Shown: piece by piece, positions 12,604 to 23,419 of the stretch
Layout of the letters: every line of letters starts with the position of its first letter
How positions within the stretch are numbered: the stretch's first letter is position 1
Source of the DNA: Adineta steineri
Taxonomy: Eukaryota > Rotifera > Eurotatoria > Adinetida > Adinetidae
Direction of reading: 5' to 3'
DNA: 64,000 nt
NCBI GenBank assembly: GCA_905250115.1
Contig: CAJNOI010000346.1
Location: 1 to 64,000 of the forward strand
Program-made: the position numbers and the translations under genes
The notes under the pieces: generated by a model
The model's input: only the letters and a program-made list of their open reading frames with translations
Databases searched by the model: none
Told to the model about the DNA's origin: nothing

Positions 12604-15600
12604 TTATTTGTTTTCAGTTGCATCTGATATAGTCGTTGTTGGAGAATTAGTTTCATTTTCAATGATTAAATTTTCTTCTGATTTGGACTTTTCACGTACA
12701 GGATTATTTTCATAGAAGAAAGGACGATGTGTCTAAAAGAAAAGATTTTATATTTTTTTTTATGAATTTGTTTTGTTTTACTCGATCACTATTTGGTGAA
12801 AGAATTTGAATATTAACTTTTTCTAATAGAGATGGTTGTTCGAGCAGACTTGCTGGTTGTTCATGCCATTCTCGTAAACTTTTTGGTCCTCGAACTATTT
12901 GTGCACTACCTATATTTAAGAAAAAAATAACTATATTTTTTGAGTTATTTATTATATTTCAAACTTCTTCGTGGTTTTTCATGTTTATCTGATATGGACG
13001 TACGACGACTTGATGTTGGTGTTGATGAACCACTGCTTGTATGTGATACTTGATCTGAATGAATATGTGATACTGAATAACTTCGAATATGTTCAATATT
13101 GCCGAAAGCTGGAGATGAAACCGAAGTTGATCTTGAAGTAATTGAACGATTTGTAGTTGAATTGTTTTGTTTAGTTACTTGTCGTTTTGGACCAGATATT
13201 AATGCTGCTCGACCTTGGATAAAGAATAGATTTTAAACAATATTTTATTTTAATAACATACCAGGATGATTTGGCAATGCTGGTGTTGTAAATCCTACAA
13301 TAAAAAAAATAAAATATTTAGCACGTAATAGGTCATAGACATGATCATTTATTATTACATTCAACATGAAAATAATATCTTTTCATAAGCGTAAGCTTAT
13401 TCTGTAAGGTGATAGTCACCATATATCGCCTGTCGATATTAATAGTTGTTATTCTATTAAAATATCATCTAGCTCGTCACACTTATAGTAATAATGTATA
13501 ATGATAGTGGATGTGAGACGTGTGTGTGCGTGAGTAAATGTGTACATACATATACATACGTATGATACAGATTAATCAATCGATGAAGAATAGTGTGAGA
13601 TGTAGCGACAACAATTGTCTGTCCTACGCATTTGTGACAAATCAGTTGGTAATACAATAATCAATATCAATGCAATTTTTTATAGGTATTCTATTAAATT
13701 TATTTATTTTGAGATGTTATTCTTTGAATTCTTCTTGTGTACCATGTACATCAATATTATTTCGATCATGTTATAATTGTTTAAATATATTTCCAATCAA
13801 TCGTTCTGATGTAGAAAAAGTGAATATTATTTGTAATACAACAGATAATGTATTCGATTCACAAGAACGATTTTATTCAATTATTAAATCGTATATAACA
13901 AAAAATTGTACCATGAAAACATTTTACTTCGATCAATATACATTATGGAATTATCTTGAATCTATGTCAATAACACACGCTCATCTTACACGTTTATCGC
14001 CTGTCATATTTAATCGATCATTATCTGTTTCACCTATTCTATATAGTATTAAACATTTGAATTTTTCACATAATTCATTACATATTATCAATCGAAATTT
14101 TTCATATTATTTTCCATCATTACAAAAACTTGATTTAAGTTATAATCAACTCGTACATATAAGAAGAAAAACATTTATTAATTTAATACATTTAAAAGAA
14201 CTTTATTTAAATAATAATTATTTAAAACATATTTTATTTATTAATTTTCCACGTCAATCATTACGTTTAATTAATTTAAGTTATAATTATTGGCATTGTT
14301 CATGTCAAAATGTTTTAATACTTTCATTGAGTCGACCAATACCAATATGTCAAACACCAATACAATATAAAAATCAAAATGCTGGTGATATAGCTCGACA
14401 ATGTTTTCTTCGTAAAAAAGCAAATATTTTAATAACAATAAATCGTTCAAAACAACAAAACCTAACATGTGCATTATCATCAACAATTGATATATGGAAA
14501 AATAAAACAAACGAAAACATTACATTAATATCTGCATGGCATATTGAACAAAATCGTTCAATTTCAATTGAATATTTATATGCATTAAGTGACAAATCAG
14601 AAAAATATTTAATCTGTTTCAATTTAACTTCAATTCAATCCGAATCAATCTACACAATAATTCCTTTAATATCAAAAATATCATCATTATTAAATAGAAC
14701 AAATAGAATTAAAATGAAATCGTCAACAAATCAAACATTAGTTCTAATAAAACCATCAACAAAACTTCCATCGGTTTTATTATGGATATTCAATACGAGT
14801 AAAAAACTTCTTCCAACATATTTTCGAACATCTGATAAACAAGTTTTAATTATATGGTTAATACTTCTTACAATAGCATTTTTAATATTTTCAATTCTTA
14901 TCTATTTTATTTATTATCGACGGCATAAAAGAATAAATTATGAATTACATTCATTTTCAAATCGATTTATTCATTTTCATACGAAATCAACAGATCCTCG
15001 AACAATATTTAATATGAAAATCAATTGTAAAAATCATAAATGTTTATGTCAATATCGTCGACGTGATAATGATTCATTAATTTATTCAACTAATAGCAAT
15101 AGACAACCATTATTAATACAACCAACTCAATTACGTTATGCAAAAATTAAACGTATATCATCAACTCAAGAATCGGATAATGAATATTTAACGGGACATT
15201 TTCGAACTACAGTTAAATTAAAATCTTTACCTAATTGATGTTGAGAATATGTTGATAGTGATGAAAGTTTTGATTGATTTATTGTATTTAATGATGTGAT
15301 GTCTATATCGAGTATTGAAGCAATTTTTGTTAATTTTATTTGACGAGCTCTTCAAAAAAATAAAATAATTAGTTTATTATTGAAATAAAAATAAATCAAT
15401 AGAAAATACCTTTGACGACCTTTTATTAAATTTTGTTTAGCTGTCATACAACGAATATGATCATCAAATGTAAATTTTGCATTAAGAATAGGTGGACTCG
15501 TTTTTACATATATATTTGTAACAGGTTTATGAATTGTTATATGTAATGAACGACTATCTTCTTTATCATTTGTTACTTCAACATCCTAAAATTAAACGTA

Positions 15601-18600
15601 GAAAATTTCTTATAATGTAACTTAAGGAGTTGAATATATTATATTATAACACTGTCGAATATTAGTAGCCGACTGAATGAATTTGAGATAAGAGTAAAAT
15701 ATATTCAGTATGGGTTTAGTATTTAAAGAGTGTTAGAAATATGTATCTAACAATATGATTTAAGTTTAGATCCAATGAATGATTTAACTAATAATGAATT
15801 GATCCTAATGTCGAAAATCAATTTAGGCTTGACAACAAGAAAATATTTTCAAGATCATATAACTTTGATACTGCATAGTAAATCTTAACTATAAATCTCG
15901 ATTTGCATAATTACAAAATATTCGTTTTTTTATTATTTATTTTCAAAAATTCATAAAAAAAAATATATCATGAAAATACTATAGGTTGATATGACCATGA
16001 TTTCTTTCTTTGGTCACAAATCATAATTATAGCCTTGACTATGAGTCACGGTCATCGCTCGTATATGTTTATACTTATTGTAATGATTAGTTGTAGTAAT
16101 TTTGACTTAGAGAAAATTAATAAACTATTGACATACAATTACAATAAGAGATTATTTGAATTATGAAAGATTCAAATGTACTTAACACTAAATAATATAA
16201 ATGAACATTTTATGTACTCATAAACTATTAATGACCATGAATCGATAATTACCATAACGAGAAAGAAAAAGAGAAATCTTACTGATAGGATTTCATAATA
16301 TATCAATCAAGATAAAACTACTATTAATATGAATTTTGAATACTAACCTGCATTAGATCACAAAATTTGACAATACCCCAATTAGATTTTTTAATATCAG
16401 GTTCAATAAGAATAAATTGCATTTGATCAATTACAAGAAAACGACGATCTTTTCTGAATGAATCAAATAATAGAATAAAATTTTTTGAATATAAAATTTT
16501 CTACCTTTCTTTCATATGAATAGTACAAGCAATTAAATCTCCATTACCTTAAAACCAAACATAAAATACAACAAAAAAATTTATTTAACTTACTTAAATC
16601 AAGTTTATCATCTTCTTTAAACAAATTTTCTGGTTTTGTTAATGGTAATTCAATTTCTGATATTAAACTTAATTCAAGAAATAATGCACGAATAAGAAAA
16701 AATACTCGAATTGACTGAAACAAAAGAAATCGTTAATTCCAAAAAATTTCCTTTAAAAAAAAACCTACTCGTCTAGCTCGTTCAATATCACCCGATGGTA
16801 AACGTTTTATGAATTCAACACCACTCAATGGTGTTGTTGTTGGTTGAAATAGCATGCATGAATCTTTAAGTAAATATTCAATACGTATTGGATTTAATTG
16901 CGTTTGTCGATATTCATCTTCAAACATATCAAGTAAAAGTTCTTGTTGCTAAAAAAATGATCTTATCATAGAAAATATTTCAAATAAATTTTTACTGGAT
17001 AATATCCTTTTAAATCATCTGTTGCTTGTTTACGTGCTTGTTCAATTTGAGAGAAATGATAATCAGATAGATAAGAAATATGAGTTTCTTCATTATAAAC
17101 AAGTTTTTTTAATAACATTATTGTTAAACTTAATGTTACAATACGAATATTTGAATCTTGAAATAAACAAAATTATTTTTTTGGAAATAGAAAAGAAATT
17201 TTTTCGTATACTAACCTTGTTTTGTAGCTGATAGGAGAATATCACAAAGTTTATCGACTAATAATGTATTATAAAAACTTTTTTCCTAAAAATTTTCAAT
17301 CATAAAATTCGAACAAAACTTCAAATAAAATAAACAAACTGATGATTTGACTGTTAAACAGACGGATTCCAGAATAATACTATCGATCGCTGAAGAATAA
17401 GAAAAAAATTAATTATTCTGAATAAAATAACAGAATAAACTTACATGGATTTGTTGTCATAGTTAATAATACACTCAATGCATAGAAACATAATTGATCA
17501 TTTTCATTGCATTCAAGTGCGTTTATTAATGTTTCAAAATAAGGTCTAAATGAAGTATGTATGAATTAAATGACGAGAAATTCTTCGAAATTTTTACCTC
17601 TCGGCTAATTGACTATTATTCAAACGCATTGGATCTTTACTACGTCTATATTTTTCATCATCAGTCCAATTTGATATATATAAAGATGCTGGTTTTATAC
17701 TGGATTCAATAGTTTTATTATTAATCGATGTTGATGAAGCAGTTTGTATTCGTGAACGTTCATCTTCATATTGACGTCGTTCCTGTTCATCATTAATATC
17801 TACCACTTTTAATGAAATTTCTATTTAATTAAGAAGTTTTATAAAAAAAAACAAACAACAAACAACAAATGAATACCTGATTCATTCGTATCATCTTCAT
17901 TCGGTTCATTTTTAGCTAAACAGACTTCAAGAGACGTTGGAGGTAAACTATAAGAAATCTACAAACATAACAACAAAATTTGAAATATATACATAGAATT
18001 CGTTTTTAAAATCTTATCTACCTGTTCACCGTAACGATGTTGAATAGCTTCAACAGTTTCAATATCAGCTGAAATAATGAGATCAGCTAATTCTTCAACC
18101 ACAGGTCGGTATTGAATAACAAGAAAAATCTGAATAATTAATAAAATAAGAAATAAGAGTTTTCTAACTTACTTCAGCAAGTAGAAAAAGAGTTGATAAT
18201 TGATCAAGCATGATTCGCGGATCCTTGAAAGAAAGACATCATTGATTTTTCTATGAAATTTTCAATGAATTTACTTTAACTCGAGAGAATTTATCACGTT
18301 TAATCAATGAAAATATATAAACCGGTATAAGTAATCGATTCATTAATTGATCTTTAAGAACATTATTAAGACTATCGACATTAAGTAAAAATATATCTTG
18401 AATATAATGTATATGATCCAAATATTCTTCTAAACAACATGTTAATTGACCACGATTATTAATTCTAGAAAAATCATGATAAAAATAAGAAATAACTAAA
18501 TAATCACCACTTACTCTCGATTATTTCGAACTATATTATCGAAATCTAAAACCTGATTTCGAATAAACCAAACAAAATTAGAAAAATATTCTGTTGCTGT

Positions 18601-19852
18601 ACAATCTATTATAAAACGATGCATTGCTGGATCAGGTACTATAAAGAAAAATAATTGATTTTACATTCGTAATACAAAACATGTATTCTTTTTATACCTC
18701 TATAAATATTAAGTGTTAAAGTTTTTACAGCAATACGAATCATTGATTCTGGATGATTAAAAAATTTAATTGCTTCAACATATAATGGAAATTCATTAGT
18801 TCTCTATGAAGACATAAAAAAATAGAAAATAATTTTTTTTCGAAAAAAAAATAATATACTTCAGTATAAAAGAAATGTATTGAATGTTTATTTAATTTTA
18901 ATGAAAGTGTTTTGAGAAATGATATGTAATATGCAGTTATTTCTTCATCACTAAAATCAAATTTATGTGAAATTATATTATTAACATGATTATTGGATAG
19001 AAGATAATCTATAGTAGAAAAAAAAAGGAAATTATTATTTTTATTTCGAAAGAAAATTTTCTCACATAATGATGTTTCATCACGAATGTTTTCGAAAAGT
19101 ATATTAAGTGTTTGTAAGATTTGTACACATATAAAACGTCCATTTTTTTGACGCATATAATTAAGAAAATAAATTAACATTCCATGTTCAAGAAAATAAC
19201 TAGAAAAAATATAAATACAATCATCATATATATCGATTTTGTAATTTGAGGATTATGTTTTAAGCGAAATATATGGGATAAACTATACATTCAGTCATTT
19301 AAACTGTTAATCATACATGAAGCTCTGTGAAAGATGATCGATTTTGAATAATAGGAACGTATGCTGTAAAGTATTAGCTTTGGATCATCATGATCAAATC
19401 TGTATTTGCCCCATTTGATTTATTTAACTAAAAATTTCGCCCAAATCTTATCTGTTTACTATCGGAAATGTGATCTCATTTTTGTGTTTTATGCTCATGT
19501 AATGCATAAAGTATTTTAAATGATATTAATTACACAAAATTACGAATATTATAGTTTCTCTTAAATAAGAATTCATTGAAAAACCTACTCAAATACAGAA
19601 CTATCATGTTGATCGCCCCATATAAGAATTTCTGAAATACTGCGAAGTGTTTCAGTTAATAAATCGCGATTGGCATCGGATACAGTTGTGTTTCGTTGTA
19701 GAACACCATATAAATATCTGAATAAAGAGAAGAGTTACTTTGATATAACTTTTTTTATGATTATAATCTTACTTAAGATTCTCAAGTGAATGAACATTTC
19801 TTGGTTGAGTTGCTCCAAACAATGTATTTCTAGCTCTTGTAAATAATTCCAT
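12604..19852 (-). CDS. CLEC16A: CLEC16A/Ema orthologue (endosome/mitophagy protein)
   Basis: CLEC16A (Drosophila Ema) acts at endosomes/lysosomes and in mitophagy control. The N-terminus is diagnostic: [20 protein letters not shown], then [19 protein letters not shown], and the FPL domain [24 protein letters not shown] segment, [39 protein letters not shown] and [20 protein letters not shown]. About 20 short exons run down to a Ser-rich C-terminal tail ending SDATENK (stop 12604-12606). Middle exons include [18 protein letters not shown] and [20 protein letters not shown], matching CLEC16A's second half. The ATG is at 19850-19852. The intron 13295-15230 hosts an opposite-strand gene. Another intron of about 740 nt (about 15,590-16,345) and one of about 390 nt near 19,200-19,590 look empty. 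Confidence 0.93.
13670..15238 (+). CDS. Intronless LRR transmembrane protein nested in CLEC16A
   Basis: A 522-residue single-exon frame with ATG at 13670. An N-terminal signal peptide ([16 protein letters not shown]) is followed by a Cys-rich cap ([15 protein letters not shown]). Three to four leucine-rich repeats follow: [42 protein letters not shown] and [13 protein letters not shown]. An LRR C-terminal cap (WHCSCQNV...CQTP...RQCF) comes next, then an N-glycosylation-rich spacer (several NXT/S). One membrane span ([20 protein letters not shown]) and a basic cytosolic tail of about 110 residues end the protein. No TIR domain is visible. The architecture suggests a cell-surface receptor or adhesion protein; the ligand is unknown. 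It lies antisense within a CLEC16A intron and its last 8 bases overlap the upstream-flanking CLEC16A exon. Codon use resembles its neighbours. Confidence 0.82.
   Translation: MQFFIGILLNLFILRCYSLNSSCVPCTSILFRSCYNCLNIFPINRSDVEKVNIICNTTDNVFDSQERFYSIIKSYITKNCTMKTFYFDQYTLWNYLESMSITHAHLTRLSPVIFNRSLSVSPILYSIKHLNFSHNSLHIINRNFSYYFPSLQKLDLSYNQLVHIRRKTFINLIHLKELYLNNNYLKHILFINFPRQSLRLINLSYNYWHCSCQNVLILSLSRPIPICQTPIQYKNQNAGDIARQCFLRKKANILITINRSKQQNLTCALSSTIDIWKNKTNENITLISAWHIEQNRSISIEYLYALSDKSEKYLICFNLTSIQSESIYTIIPLISKISSLLNRTNRIKMKSSTNQTLVLIKPSTKLPSVLLWIFNTSKKLLPTYFRTSDKQVLIIWLILLTIAFLIFSILIYFIYYRRHKRINYELHSFSNRFIHFHTKSTDPRTIFNMKINCKNHKCLCQYRRRDNDSLIYSTNSNRQPLLIQPTQLRYAKIKRISSTQESDNEYLTGHFRTTVKLKSLPN
15590..16345 (-). 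other. Long CLEC16A intron
   Basis: About 750 nt between exons ending [14 protein letters not shown] and KFCDLMQ-side sequence. A+T-rich; no exon, RNA gene or repeat recognised. Confidence 0.5.
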
Positions 19853-20127
19853 TGAAAAGAAACACGATTAACGTAAAAATCTACAAGTGTCTGCACAACA
19901 AAATCTTTGAATGCTCTTTTTTATTTTTTTTATCAAATTTATTCTTCTCTTAATATAAAACAAAACAAAAACAATGAACATTAGATTTTTTTCGATCCGT
20001 CGATGGATTTATTTTGTGTTTTTATTGAAAGAAACATGACAAAAAATACTGTTTCTCAAAACAACGGATTTTCTTTTATTTTATTTTTTTTTCTGTTGTT
20101 TGTATAATGATGTTACAAATAAAATAT

Positions 20128-20750
20128 TTATTCTCTATTCATCATCTTTTGTCGTTTGAGTTTCTTTTTCGATTCTTTCTTTTTAGCTGCTGGTTCATCT
20201 TCAATAGCACCACCAGTACGTGTTAAAAGATTTTCTTTTTCACTTAAAATTAATTCAATATGACATGGTGATGCTTGATAAGGATTAATACGACCATGTG
20301 CACGATATGTACGACGACGAATTTTTGGTGCACGATTTACTTGAATATGATCAATAACAAGATGATCAACATCAAGACCTTTAACATCAGCATTTGATTC
20401 AGCATTTTTCAATAATCCTAAAAGAATTTCAGCAGATTTCTTTGGCCAACGACCTTGAGACACTTTGAAGTGTTTAGCTTGAGCTTTACGACTAACACCG
20501 CCATTGTATCGTTTAAATGGAACGATTTCCTTTTTATTGATAACATTTTTTAAATAACGTGTTGCACGTCGTAAAGTCATACGTCTAAGGGTGTTAGCTG
20601 TTTCACGTGTATTTTTAAAATGAACACGTAAGTAGGCACCACGAGTTTTGCATGATTTTGCTGGATTTTCGACAGTACCTATAAATCAAAAGACAAAATT
20701 TTAAGAGAAGAAAAAGAAAAAATTCGAAACTTACGTGAATATCGAACCAT
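20128..20750 (-). CDS. RPL17: 60S ribosomal protein L17 (uL22)
   Basis: Cytosolic large-subunit protein uL22, lining the peptide exit tunnel. Exon 1 (20750-20735) encodes MVRYS plus one base. After a short intron the protein continues [20 protein letters not shown] and [20 protein letters not shown], then [53 protein letters not shown] and [20 protein letters not shown], with a lysine-rich tail ending KRQKMMNRE. Length (about 190 residues) and all blocks match eukaryotic L17. It lies 275 bp upstream of the CLEC16A start on the same strand, with its own start; no sign of fusion. Confidence 0.97.
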
Positions 20751-22626
20751 GATGTTATTTTCTTGTTCGGTGAAATATGATTGAGAATATAGAGAACAAG
20801 ATCTAGAAATCAAAGCAAAAATTTATGAAATTATTTTTCAAATACTACAACTATCCATAAGTATAATAAAAATGTTTGTTTTTAAGTAAGTATTATATTC
20901 GACTAGTAAACAAGATGAAATGTTGACAACCAATAATAAAGTTGACGCATTGTACCATCGCATAATTCAATATGATAAAACAATATATTTTAGAAAAAAA
21001 AGTCTAATTAAGAAGTTGAAAAAGTGGGAGAAAATGTTTATTTTATATTTTAACAATATTTTTATATCGGAAATATAGATGACACTGCTATACATCTATT
21101 TAATATTGCTATCGTCTTAATAGATATAAGGATTAAACGCTGTTATAACGATTGAAATTATTATGTGTGATGGGTGGGTAATTATAATCTATGAATAATT
21201 TACAATATGTAGAGTTTGACAAATTTTTAGGTTTAGTCACATTTGAGAAGGGAAAACTACTATTATGTAGAACCTTTAATAATGTATTAGTAAGATGCAC
21301 AAAGAATTTTATCTTAGGTATCATGCTTTTTTGAGAAATTAGAAATACACGCAGTATAGTAAGAATTATCCGGTATACTTATAATCGCCAATAGTTGCAT
21401 CTAGAACTTTGATGTGCATTTGTTTTAAATTTATATCCCAAAGTCTTTTTCTATAATTATGAGTTACGTTAGATGCTTAGAATTGTATAATGAATAATTT
21501 GTAGAACATTTCAAAGTATGACTCGAATTTGATCTACATTCTAAATACTTTCAAGACGATAATATAGACTTAAAGTTAATGAAGTTTTGTTTGTAGCAAT
21601 AACTAACACATTGTCATCTCAATTAAGCGATACTTTAACCTAGAGTTTTCTTGTAAAATTGAATATACCCGAAACATTAAGTATTATTTTATATTTTGTT
21701 GAAATTATCGATATACAATTAGAGACAAATATGACGGTGAATTTAATCCTTTTCGTTTCATTCTACCGATAAAGTAAAAGAATTCTATGATCTATAATAA
21801 ATTTTTCTCAGATAATAATTTCTCTTTCAAGTTTATATTGTTGTTTTTATTTTGTTTTATTTATGTATGAATAATTAATTTCATTTTTAAATAATAAACT
21901 GAAAAAGACTCATAATATCAATATAAAAATCTGTTTTTCTGTATATTTTTGTTTCGAATAATATAAATTTTTGTATTGGACGAACTCAATTATCCAATCA
22001 TTGTCGATGAGAAGCGCTACATTCGTCGTCAAAATTGAACTATTGAGCATCGATTCTTATCATTGAATGATTTGTCCATGGTTATTATTTTCTAAATAAA
22101 TGAAAATAAAGAATATTTATTTAATAATATTAATTTTGTTTTTTCTATTTTTTTTCGATGAATCTTCAAGAACTATCTGAACATCATTGAACGCACAGTG
22201 CATAAAACGAACGATTTATGTAGAGGACCAAGAGTCGGACAAATGTTTCTCTTCCAAGGTTAATAACATTCAACGAAACGACGGCAGCAGCAGCCGGCTG
22301 TCTGTTTGTTCAAGGCGATTGCGAAAGAAAAAAAAAAGAGAAGACCTCCCTTACACATATACATACAGGGTCGATTATGATGAACGTAAATGGATCTATT
22401 TCATTTTTTTTTTCTTTTACTGTTATATACATTAATAGGATGAAAAGAAAGGGGATGTTCAGTTCGGAAGCGACCTTGGTTTAGAAGGTCATTGAAGGTC
22501 GTGACAAGGTTGCTGATAGTACAATACAGCAATCAACGTGGATGTGTGCATGCGATAGCGATGCGGCAAAAATCAATTAAACCTTGTGTTGTCGTTCAAC
22601 CTATTTCTATTCTCTTTTTTTTCTAG
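20751..22626. other. Divergent intergenic region, RPL17 / MRPL27
   Basis: About 1.9 kb separates the two ribosomal-protein genes transcribed away from each other, so it must hold both promoters. It is A+T-rich, apart from a more G+C-rich patch with repeated cag/gcagc near 22,260-22,330 and 22,440-22,580 just before MRPL27. Short frames at 21133-21324 (-) and 22187-22435 (+) have no protein-like features. No TE remnants recognised. Confidence 0.5.
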
Positions 22627-23124
22627 ATGTTTGCCCTTAAAACACTTGCCAATTTATGTACTACTCAATCAAGTAAATATATTTATATCTCAATCGAAAA
22701 TTCATTTAGTTTATTTTTTGTAGTTGTTCAGCAATCATTACGTGGAGCAAAAGTATTTAAACCAAATTTACGTTTAGCAAAACATCGTACAATAAAAGTA
22801 CAAGATGGTCAATGGGTTGAAAAAGATACAGTTCTTACTTTACAGAACAATTTAGTTTTATATCCTGGTGAAAATGTAAATATATTATCTTTTTTGAAAA
22901 TTGACTATTATATTCTCTATATTTATTAGGCATCCGTTGCATATGATTATACAATTCGATCAATGGTACCTGGTTTCGTTGTAATCACAACTGAATCAGT
23001 AAAACCACATCCACATAGTCCACTATATCGTTATGTTAATAGTGGAAATGATGTTAAACGAAATTTTATTCACGTTTTACCACCACGACGTGAAGGATCA
23101 TTTCGTCTAGTTGATCAATTGTAG
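22627..23124 (+). CDS. MRPL27: Mitochondrial ribosomal protein L27 (bL27m)
   Basis: Mitochondrial large-subunit protein bL27. Exons are 22627-22672, 22724-22875 and 22930-23124. The start MFALKTLANLC looks like a mitochondrial targeting peptide. The core RTIKVQDGQWVEKDTVL, YPGENASVAYDYTIRSMV and the ending FIHVLPPRREGSFRLVDQL match animal MRPL27 (FVHVVPAKPEGTFKLV). The glycine-rich bacterial-type start (AxKKGGGSS) is not evident. Intron 1 is 51 nt, a multiple of three with no stop codon, so retention would keep the frame. Stop TAG at 23122-23124. Confidence 0.83.
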
Positions 23125-23419
23125 TAATCGATTCAGAATGATTTTTATTCGAGAAGGGTAGGATAAAATAAAAAAAATAGAACAATCATCGTTGTTGATC
23201 AATGTTGTTTCGTTTTTCTTTTTGTTGATCCATATATATATATATAGCTTAATGTAAACGTCTTTGATATTCTATGTGTTAATGTTGTTTTGTAGATTGT
23301 GGTATTATATACATAAGAAAAAATTCTTTTTTAGCCTTGATGAATTACATGTGAATAATTATGTATCAATTCATCTATCTGAACAGTATCCATCGTTAAT
23401 AATATATAAGAAATTTATC

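Noticed and set aside
22187..22435. 82-codon plus-strand frame before MRPL27
   Set aside because: Starts at a non-ATG codon, basic low-complexity then poly-Phe end, no family resemblance; more likely 5' flank.
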